Assembly: GCA_022559985.1 (NCBI GenBank)
Contig: JAFJTR010000077.1
Location: forward strand, 62,001-126,000
Source of the DNA: Parastagonospora avenae f. sp. tritici 18332-5
Lineage: Eukaryota; Ascomycota; Dothideomycetes; Pleosporales; Phaeosphaeriaceae
DNA length: 64,000 bases
Reading direction: 5' to 3'
Position 1 is the stretch's first letter, and the number at the start of each line of letters is the position of its first letter. Under the pieces are notes generated by a model that made no database searches, was not told the DNA's origin, and saw only the letters and a program-made list of their open reading frames with translations. The translations under genes were made by a program, and so were the position numbers. Positions 56,611-64,000 of this stretch are shown here, one piece after another.

Positions 56611-57085
56611 TCAAAGATGATACGGACCGCACGTGATTTCCGGCAACAGCAAACTAATGGTCTGCACCACACTGAGTTGCTCATGGCTCATCTTTGTGAG
56701 GAAAATCTCGACTATATTCTCCGCGCATCCGGCGAACATGTTTGTGGAGAAAACCAGGAATTTGGTTTCGGCGTACAGCTGGCACGAGACGAGAAGAAGG
56801 TTGAGGAGTGTGCGTGTGTAGTGCCATTTCCACTTCACTTCATCAAGCCTGTTCCCATAGCTATATCCGATTGTACATTTACTACATTTACTACATTTAC
56901 CATGACCGCAAAGTGTAGCTGCATCAACGGCAAAGACGTAGGAAAATATCTGGGTTTGGAGCTCGGTGGGGAGGCGGAGAAGTTGTGATGTGTACTGATT
57001 CGCGATAGTTCTGGTTCATGGTTAGTTGCGGGCGTGGGGGGTGTCTGGATAGATTTAATTACATTGTTTCGAGAGCGTCACACAT
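56611..57085 (-). pseudogene. 2EXR-like copy B, deletion and truncation
   Basis: A possible exon 1 (57085-57063, 'MCDALET' plus AT) is followed by GTAATT and an intron ending in TCAG at about 56997. In the phase the family uses, exon 2 then runs out of frame. The frame carrying 'LLRLPTELQTQIFSYVF' starts just after, so some bases before the signature appear to be lost. The middle has 'CGHGKCSKCSKC', whose Cys repeats come from a 9-nt tandem repeat (about 56874-56900). Next is 'LLVSCQLYAETKFLVFSTNM', with the invariant CRQ changed to CQ and an altered LLPF, and the frame stops at 56611 without the C-terminal half. Confidence 0.65.
56874..56900. repeat. Nine-nt tandem repeat (CTACATTTA)x3
   Basis: Three direct copies. 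On the minus strand each adds Lys-Cys-Ser to copy B of the 2EXR-like array, multiplying its Cys-x2-Cys motif. Confidence 0.8.
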
Positions 57086-57383
57086 GGCGTGAAGATCTGC
57101 AGTGTCTGCAGTCGAATCGACAACATGGGTGGGCAAGCGTCGTCCAGTCATTTTTGAAATGAAATGTTCTACGATTTTGAGACTGGAAGTAGTATTGAGG
57201 TGTTCAAGTTCAGTCGAAAGGTAAAATAAGAGGAAGGAATGGGGGATCAAACTTCATTTGATTGTATAGCCTATAAATGCACGTGCTAGGACTAAATGAA
57301 TGAATGACTCTAGAGCGCACGTGAAAGCAAACTGAGCTGCGCAATGTGCGACCTTCCGTGCTCCGCTCGTGCAGGCTCAGGCG

Positions 57384-58069
57384 CTACTGCATATAACCCA
57401 TCTCCTGTTTTAGGACCACACCCTCCGCAAAACCTGCTTTGTCGAAAATTGCCAGAGTTACCTTGATCTCGGACCTAAATTGTTCGGGTGACGAGGGCCG
57501 CTCGAAGTGGAGGTGGTAGATGACAACCTCTCGGAGGCCCTGTAGTTCTTGAAGATATGACAATGCTTGTCCGACAGATGAGTCTAGTACGCCACGGGAA
57601 GACGTCATGGAACTTATATAACCGCAGCAGTCGAGCAAGTAGAGGTGGATTGTGTCTATGGCAGCTTTCTGGTAATCGGCGAGTGAACATTGCTCCAGAT
57701 AGTCGCAGATTTCGTCGCAATAGGCCCCGAGCTCATTGACTTTGAAGACCAGGGTCTGCGTCTCGGAGTATGTCTATCTACAGACTTGGAGAATTTGTAG
57801 AAGACGACGTGGATTATGCAAGTGGTAAGGTAGTAAGGCCCGGTAAGTGTCGCAAGTTCTATTGTCGCAAACCTGTGTTGTTTCGTATCTGAGGATATGC
57901 TCGTATATGTTGTTGTGCAGCTCAGCAGGCGGGCGTAGTAGAGGCGACTCGCGCTGGTTTTGAACAGTAATTTAAGGGTCAGCATGATGTAGGTGTTGTC
58001 AAAGGAGTTTACTTACATGGGGTTGCTGGTGTCGCGCGCACGTGGGATGGTTTCCTCCGGTAAACACAT
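57384..58069 (-). pseudogene. 2EXR-like copy C, nonsense codon in the CRQ motif
   Basis: Exon 1 (58069-58017, 'MCLPEETIPRARDTSNP' plus AT) and its donor GTAAGT fit the family. At the expected acceptor before 'TVQNQRESPLLR' there is AT instead of AG, so splicing is probably damaged. Exon 2 continues 'SPLLRPPAELHNNIYEHIL', 'VCDNRTCDTY', then 'LQVCR' followed by TAG (57776-57774) and 'TYSETQTLVFKVNELG'. The stop replaces the invariant Gln of TCRQ, a CAG to TAG transition. After it the frame stays open to the natural end at 57384, including 'LQGLREVVIYHL'. The gene is otherwise full length, so inactivation looks recent. Confidence 0.75.
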
Positions 58070-58294
58070 TCTCGTGGAAGGTTCTGGCAGTCAACTCGTA
58101 CTCGGAAGAGCTGCTTGAGGGGAGAGAGAGGTTGCGGGGCACCTTCATATTGGAGAAGAGAATTTTACACAGGTGCGGACCGCACTACGTCATCGCAAGG
58201 TGAAGGTGAGACACATCGTTCGTCAACTATCAAGCAGCTGCGCATATCGCGAAAAGAATCTTTAGTCTACCAGTGGTTGCTGTGAGATCCAGAC

Positions 58295-58989
58295 TCACTC
58301 AAATTCTGCGTAGCCCGGCGAGCGCATCATGGGAGAGCTCAAGCCCATGTCGCGAAGACTCTCCGTCTCAATGATCTTTACGTCCACATAGCCGATAGCC
58401 TCATTCTTCCTGACCTCTCTGAAGAACCTCCTCCGCAGCATCTCGTCAGCATTTGAAGGATTTACGACCCGATCAAAGGGGTGTTTCGACAATATGGTGA
58501 CCCGCTCTAGCCCGCTCAAGCGTCTGAGTCTTTTGTAGTCGGCACTGAAGAGAATTATGATGCACAGGGATGTTATGCTTACGAGCTGCGTCCTGTCAAA
58601 GAAGGCGTCGAATGTTCTCACTATGTCTCGAGCATAGCCATAGAAAGTGTTGACAGTAAAGGGCAGAGGTCGGGTTTCCGCGTGGATCTGGCGACATGTC
58701 GCAGTGAGGGACAGGAGACTCGGAGGGCAATGCACGGCGCAACCAGGAGACTTATTATTTCGACAGAGCTCGCATTGAACAGTGGAACAGACGCGAATGA
58801 AGTGACCGCCAATGGCCATTGCGAAGATCTCATTGCGGAGTTCCGCGGGTAGCCGGAGTAGAGGCGAGTTGCGTTGGTTCTCTGTCGTGCTGTCGTATTG
58901 TAAGCTTTATGTTCGATGCTTGTGTCGCCTGTTGCTTACAGAGCGTTCAGCACCCCTGCACCATTGTTGTCAATGTTTTGAATGTCCAT
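58295..58989 (-). CDS. 2EXR/F-box-like protein, minus-strand array copy D
   Basis: Exons 58989-58940 and 58889-58295, giving 214 residues. Exon 1 ('MDIQNIDNNGAGVLNA' plus CT) is followed by GTAAGC and an acceptor GACAG|C, again phase 2. Exon 2 opens 'RNSPLLRLPAELRNEIFAMA'. Then come the cysteine segment 'CSTVQCELCRNNKSPGC' and 'TATCRQIHAETRPLPFTVNT', and the C-terminal half is complete ('LRRLSGLERVTILS'). It is the only apparently intact member of the minus-strand array. The C-x4-C-x2-C spacing could bind a metal, but with only three or four cysteines that is inference. Function unknown. Confidence 0.8.
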
Positions 58990-59474
58990 GGTCGGCTGGG
59001 CAGAGTTGGTGAAATGGTGCGAGTAGAGGGTTTGGCGAGTGGTAAAGACGTAGGCCGGGTTGACCAGAAAATACGAATTGAAGACGGCAGCCGAGCAAAA
59101 TTAGTGAAAGTGCGGACTATACACAGCGTACGTCATCCCTGCCGACTCAACAGTCTGATGAGCTCCAGAAAAATTATTGAACGAATATATTCAGGTACAG
59201 AAAGTTTCCAGTCGTGCCAGATCACGGTGCTCTTACTGCCTATTTTTCCAGTCACTACCATATCTTGACTCTGGCAAGCTCTTAACAGTCTCTTTGTATG
59301 TAATGCAAGCAACAGAGTGCTCCTGACAATTCAGTGTAGCTTTTCGGCGAACCTAGGAGCTCGGATCAAGTCGTCTCAACCACCTCTTACTTCGATGATG
59401 CAGGCACTAAGCCTTTAACACTCTTACGCAACGGTAGAGTCTCTCAGTAAGCACCATAATGCCTCCACATATGT
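58990..59474. other. Intergenic upstream of copy D
   Basis: 485 bases with the copy D promoter. No coding signal. Confidence 0.45.
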
Positions 59475-59717
59475 ATGAGCTGCGGCCCCCATTTATGCAA
59501 CGGGCAAGAGTACCATAGAGACCAGTTTCTGGCTATACTAAAAATTTGCCAAGCCGTTCATAAAAAGAACTTGAGATCATGTTCTTCCTCACATACTTTT
59601 CACAACCACACTCCATCTTTTCCTAGCGTTGTCTCAAAGGCAATAGACAAGTTTGAAGTAACAGCAGTTGAATACTCCTATGGAAGCACTTGCGATCTAT
59701 CGCATGTAGCACGGTGA
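59475..59717 (+). pseudogene. Possible 2EXR-like relic on the opposite strand
   Basis: An 80-codon open frame (non-ATG start) reads 'LAILKICQAVHKKNLRSCSS' and then 'IDKFEVTAVEYSYGS'. This resembles the family's second motif (…LLxTCRQVHxExxLLPFSxxxF) with CRQ decayed to CQA, followed by part of the C-terminal half. The N-terminal signature is absent. The match is weak and could be chance. Confidence 0.35.
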
Positions 59718-59885
59718 TAGAAATGGATCTCAAAACCCACGAGCGCAACACTGTTGCATTACTACTATGTAAAACTGCAACTTTGCCCACAAACCAAGCT
59801 ATTTCATGAGATATCTTTGCATCGAACATCAATCTTGCTACTAAACATATCTCCTCCCACTCAATAAAAACATTAATAAAATACT

Positions 59886-61487
59886 CTACTTCAACTTGTA
59901 GCCGCCCTTGACCACATTCTGGAAGAAGCCATACGGGTCGTACTGCTTCGCCGTCGCCTTCAACTCCTGCACAGTATTCTCTCCGTACCCGCTGAGCGGA
60001 TCTTGCCAGCTCGCAGCGTAGTTCAAGTACTTGTACGGGCTCACGCCGCCGTTTCCAGGCTCGTTCAACAATGTCTCAACATCGTTGATAAAGTCCTTAG
60101 TGGACTGTTGCAGTATGGCGTAGTCCGACTCTTTGGGCGAGTATACAGATATCAGGAGCAGGACAAGATTGGTGGTATCCTCGAGCGTGCTGAATGGGAA
60201 CAAACTTGTATCGGATGTTGGGGGTGGGATAGACTGATACGTCATTGCGGATGTGAGTTCGGGGATTTGAACTTTCAGGCTTTCTGTTGCGGCTTTCCAG
60301 ATCTCGTGGGTTAGTTTGATGTTTGTGTCTGTGATTGGGAATGTTGTGGTTGCGTAGACAGTGCTAAATGACACACGACGTTAGCATCATCCTTGACACT
60401 CGCGCCATTTTTGAGAATGTCACTTACAAGAAGTTCATCGGCTGTCCCGCCTCAACCTCGCGCGCGAAGTCCGTCACATTTGACAGTCTCAACGTACTGC
60501 TCAAACTCGGCGTAATGGACGTGAACTGATCCAACGAACTCCTATCCTCGCTGTCACTCAGGAAGAACAGATTGTTACTAACAAAGTAACTCTTTTGACT
60601 GCCATAGTACACAAATGTCTGTTCAATCTCCAGCAGCGGGTCGTGCGGCGCCTGCTTGAACTTTGTAAATGCTTCGATTTGGGCCGGGTCTGCGGATTCG
60701 GGGGTCACGACGGCGCCGCCCCAGAAGCGACTGGGTGTGATGGTGCGCAGTGTGAAGGAGGTTATGATGGCGAAGTTATTCTGGCCACCTTTGAGCGCTT
60801 TGAAGAGGGACGGGTTCGATTGAGGGCTGGCGGTAACGATGGCGCCTGACGCGAGGACGACGCGCATGGATTGGATGGAGTCGCAGCCGAAGCCGTCGCG
60901 CGGGGAGAAGAAAGATATCCCACCTGGTTCATAATTATTAGTTTCGTCTCCTCATATGGATCTGGTAAGAAGGGGCCTGTTTTGGACTCACCACCGCTAA
61001 GAAATCCTCCAACACCCACATCCGCAACTCTCGCTCCAACAACACTCTTTCCCAACGGATCTAGCTTCTGATAAACATCGACCCATTCATTTCCCGTGCC
61101 CAATTCCACCGTGTTACCATCCGCGCTCAATTCAATCTTATTTAAACCCCTCAAATCGATCGTCACACCCGCATTAGCATTCGAGAAGCCAACGTTCGGC
61201 GAATGGCCTCCGCTTCGAATGGCGACTTCGACGTCCGTGCAGGATTGAATCGTTTTGACTACTTTTGAAACGTCCTCCTCGGATTTGGGCTGCACGATAC
61301 AGTTTGGAGCGAGAACGCGCTGTTGCATGAAGAAGTACGATGACGTCGAAGCATTGTAGGAGTTTGAGTCCGGCAAGACGAGTTGCGAAGGGAAAGTTTG
61401 TGAGAGCAGATCGCAGCACTCCGCCGTCGAAGTTGCTGTTGCCGTCGCCATTGCAGCGAGCAAGAAGAGAGCGGGTAGGAAAGCCAT
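59886..61487 (-). CDS. Secreted FAD-linked oxidoreductase (FAD_binding_4 + BBE)
   Basis: Three exons: 61487-60992, 60923-60428, 60363-59886, giving 489 residues. 'MAFLPALFLLAAMATATATS' is a signal peptide. The PCMH-type FAD domain includes 'APNCIVQPKSEEDVSKVVK' and 'VAIRSGGHSPNVGFS', with His95 positioned for covalent FAD attachment. Splice 1 joins 'GVGGFLSGG' to 'GISFFSPRDGFGCD', the usual flavin-loop sequence. Splice 2 joins 'QPMNF' to 'TVYATTTFPITD'. The C-terminal berberine-bridge segment is 'YLNYAASWQDPLSGYG' with 'YDPYGFFQNVVKGGYKL'. No second covalent Cys (the berberine-bridge-type 'C' loop) is evident, so the flavin is probably attached through His only. The substrate is unknown: family members oxidise oligosaccharides or act in secondary metabolism. 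The next gene, a P450, is in the same orientation 541 bp upstream. Confidence 0.9.
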
Positions 61488-62028
61488 GACGAGTTGCGAA
61501 AAGAATGAAGCTGGCCGCACACAGTATCCAACAAGCAGATCAACGCAACTTATACTTCCTCAGTTGTCCTTTCTTTTTTAGTGTACTAACATGGTCCCGC
61601 ACGGACCCGCGTGAGTGCAATCCCAGTCCATCGAGCCGAGCCATGCATCTACCGGTACGGGGGTTATTTCGGTCTCCGTATGTGGCTGCTTACTGGCGCT
61701 ATTACATCGAACAGTTTTGCAATCGCTTGCGAGACGGCCAATTTCTAGTGTACAATAGTATGGTAGGTATGGCATGTATTGGCTCAACGGAGCAGCTACG
61801 CCAATTGAGTGGGCGTGCAGGTGATGGCTTTATCGGCCGGTGCAAACGGTCCGAAGAATGTGGGGTTTGCGGCTCTTCTATCTTGGAGGCTGTGGAGTTT
61901 GGGAAGGTGCGAAGACAAAATGTATCATGGGATTAAGATTGGATTTGAGCTGGTTTTCATGCTAGTTAAGAAGTGTGGCTGTAGATACGAGGTCGATATG
62001 CGCGCTACTCAAAGTATGTACTTCACTT
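61488..62028. other. Intergenic between FAD oxidoreductase and P450
   Basis: 541 bases between two minus-strand genes, holding the oxidoreductase promoter and the P450 3' flank. No gene. Confidence 0.5.
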
Positions 62029-63881
62029 CTACCCCTTTCTTTCATGGAGAATGACAAACACATCGTCCTCGCGGAACGGCAGACTAGCACCTGGGCTGGG
62101 CTTACTGTGGTTGATTCGTGGGAAGACGGCGGCCTTTCGGTTTTCCTTTATGCCCATTGCCTTGTTTGTTCTCTCTGCATCAATACTGATGTCGTATGTA
62201 TTCACCATGGCCGCTACAGCGAATGCAATTGCACGGCGAGCCATGTGTCGTCCTGGGCAAAGTGTACTGCCTCCACCGAATGGTCGGTAAGACTTGGAAT
62301 TCAGCAGCTTGGGGTTCGTGAGGAAGCGATCCCCTTCGACTTCGAGAGGCTTGGAGCCCCACACAGATTTGTTCCGGTGGAGCTGGTGGAATGGGACCTG
62401 CTAGGTGTTAGTGGTAGTTGCAGGTAAGGAGCAAAACGTGGTTAGGACGTACCATGACTTTGGCACCGGGCTCGAGCACCTTGTTACCCACTGGCGTGGG
62501 TTTGACAACATCCCGAACGAGCGGGCTCGCCACTGCTAATCGGAGCGTCTCATTTACGAGGGAAGTGAGATGATCGCAGTTCTTGAAGATAAACTCCTCA
62601 TCGTATGATCCATTCTCAAATGCGCCTGCTGATTCCTCGCGGATCGCAGTGAGCAGATTGGGGTCATAGATGACATAGGCGAATACCCAGAAGGCGACTT
62701 TGTACGTGTTTCCAAGAACACTAGTGACTGTTAGAAGTGCGCTGGGCAAATCGTTTGCGACAGGTACTTACGCCCAGAAATGCAGCATGATGGTCTTCGC
62801 CATGTCCTCCTCACTCACACCAATATCGCGCATCATCTCCTCCATCGCCTTGGGGAAGTAAGCCCGGTCTTGACGCTCCTCAACCGGAAGCTGCAGCCAC
62901 TTGACGAAGGTGTTGATGATCGCGTCTTTGGACTTGATCATATCACCGCTCATGAATTTGGGCAGCTGAAATGTCCACTTCCAGTTGGTGACTTCCCAAG
63001 TCATGAAGTCGCGGAGTAGAGCTGGATTGACCTTCCAGATGCCTGCGCCAAAGAAGGCACTGGTGATTCCGCCGTCGAAAACATCGACCATGAGTGCCAT
63101 CAGCGACACCGGAGTTCCGTCACGCATGTCAATGCGCGTCGGGTTCTCGATTGCATTTGGACGGCGCTTGATCGTGTTCCAAATGTACGGAACAATTCTA
63201 CCGTCATACAGATCATCGAGATGCGGGCCCGGGTACAGCTGGTCGCGATGGAAGTCATTAGTCCTCAGGGCAGCTACCATTACCGTGCCTTTGCCAATGT
63301 TATGTTTGGCGGAAGGATCATGAGCAAATAACTTGTCAACACCATCTTGAGAGCACTCGATCATGTAGTGCATCTGCTCGATCATGCTATGATAGGAAAT
63401 GGTCGCAGTATTCTTGTACATGTTTGCGACATCGTTGGGGTCAGTGAGGATGTACACACGTGCACCGAACAGCCAGACGCTGTAGGGATCTGTATTGTTC
63501 TTGAAGTATTTTCTGCAAGTGCGTGTTAGTGAAAGATGTGAACATGAGTCCTTCACCAAAGTACCGTGCAGACTCAATAGCCTGGTTGTAATCCACGAAG
63601 AAGGAACGGACATGTCCTCATTGAAGTCAGTAAGTAATCGTTGAGTATCGATGATATATCGTACCAAAGTCTGCAAAACATTAGCTTTTCTTCGTTCCAA
63701 GTAGAAGTGAAAATTTACAAGGTATCCAATACGGAAGCTCCAGAGGCCGTGCTGGGTGAAGAAATGGGACTATGGTGAAGTTCCACAGACGCCAGCATAG
63801 TAGGGCTGCTGCAAAGAAGCCAAGAATTAATACGAACACGCCATGATCGCCATAGAGAAGTGATGCTAGAAAGGTAGCCAT
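62029..63881 (-). CDS. Cytochrome P450 (microsomal, CYP7/CYP8-like group)
   Basis: Six exons: 63881-63719, 63670-63665 (6 nt), 63616-63565, 63512-62772, 62720-62453, 62397-62029, giving 532 residues. An N-terminal membrane anchor ('GVFVLILGFFAAALLCWRLW') is followed by a Pro-rich hinge ('HPARPLELPYWIPYFGHVRS') that forms only if the 6-nt exon is used. The I-helix region is 'FWAVLGNTYKVAFWVFAYVI', where the usual A-G-x-x-T is replaced by G-N-T, as in prostacyclin-synthase and sterol-7-hydroxylase-like P450s. ExxR is in 'LVNETLRLAV', and the heme loop is 'FGGGSTLCPGRHMARR' with Cys457. The exon 6 acceptor may also be 3 nt earlier, adding a Gln. The missing I-helix acid/alcohol pair hints at atypical oxygen chemistry. 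Substrate unknown. Confidence 0.9.
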
Positions 63882-64000
63882 TTCGACAGGTTTCAGTTTG
63901 CGTTTAAAGATTGTGCAATGGGTGCAGGTGAAGCGCTAGGAGGGTGACATGATTATACTCAAGTCTACCCAGATCATCAGCTTAGGCACACTCATCATGA

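Noticed and set aside
1..64000. Transposons, CRISPR, rRNA or bacterial-type operons
   Set aside because: No transposase or reverse-transcriptase motifs, no long terminal or regularly spaced repeats, and a eukaryotic intron-containing gene structure throughout.

Overview
The window is nuclear DNA of a filamentous ascomycete. Genes are compact, with short (about 47-75 nt) GT-AG introns, typical CTAAC/CTGAC branch points and no operons. Sequence character and the local arrays of proteins with an 'LLRLPAELRN(K/Q)IYEYAL' motif (2EXR/F-box-like proteins, often expanded in Dothideomycetes) suggest a Dothideomycete, perhaps Pleosporales; that placement is inference. All gene models were built by hand from splice signals, frame continuity and family resemblance. 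Several reading frames extend upstream through non-ATG codons, so starts were moved to a real ATG.

Layout. 1-2 kb: no supported gene. 2-17.2 kb: conserved housekeeping block with a sulfate permease (+), an RGG/LRR/TAP-C mRNA-export-like protein (-), Erv46 (-), a PX/PXB lipid-transport-type protein (-), Ars2/SERRATE (-) and TspO/MBR (+). 17.6-24.3 kb: tandem array of seven 2EXR-like genes on +, five apparently intact, one frameshifted and one truncated. 24.6-54.6 kb: a second block with a metallo-beta-lactamase-fold lactonase-like enzyme, an unrecognised 485-residue protein, a C2H2 regulator, a small hydrophilic protein, TAF3 and TAF7 head to head, a CCCH RNA-binding protein, a Nif1-like Sel1-repeat protein, a bZIP regulator with a hydrophobic segment, Prp4 and Ptc7 head to head, and an Mps1/TTK kinase. 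55.3-59 kb: second 2EXR-like array on -, with one intact gene and three lesioned ones, plus a possible relic on +. 59.9-63.9 kb: a secreted FAD-linked oxidoreductase and a cytochrome P450, a pair that could be the edge of a specialised-metabolism locus running past the window.

How the genes relate. Several act in nuclear gene expression (Ars2, TAF3, TAF7, Prp4, the CCCH protein, the mRNA-export-like protein), two in cell-cycle control (Mps1, Nif1-like) and two in the early secretory or endomembrane system (Erv46, PX/PXB). They are not a functional cluster apart from the two head-to-head pairs. The most unusual content is the pair of 2EXR-like arrays. Their members share a tiny first exon and a phase-2 intron, some carry a Cys-x4-Cys-x2-Cys insert, and they show clear birth-and-death decay. 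The P450 also has an apparent 6-nt microexon. No tRNA, rRNA, CRISPR or transposon could be supported.
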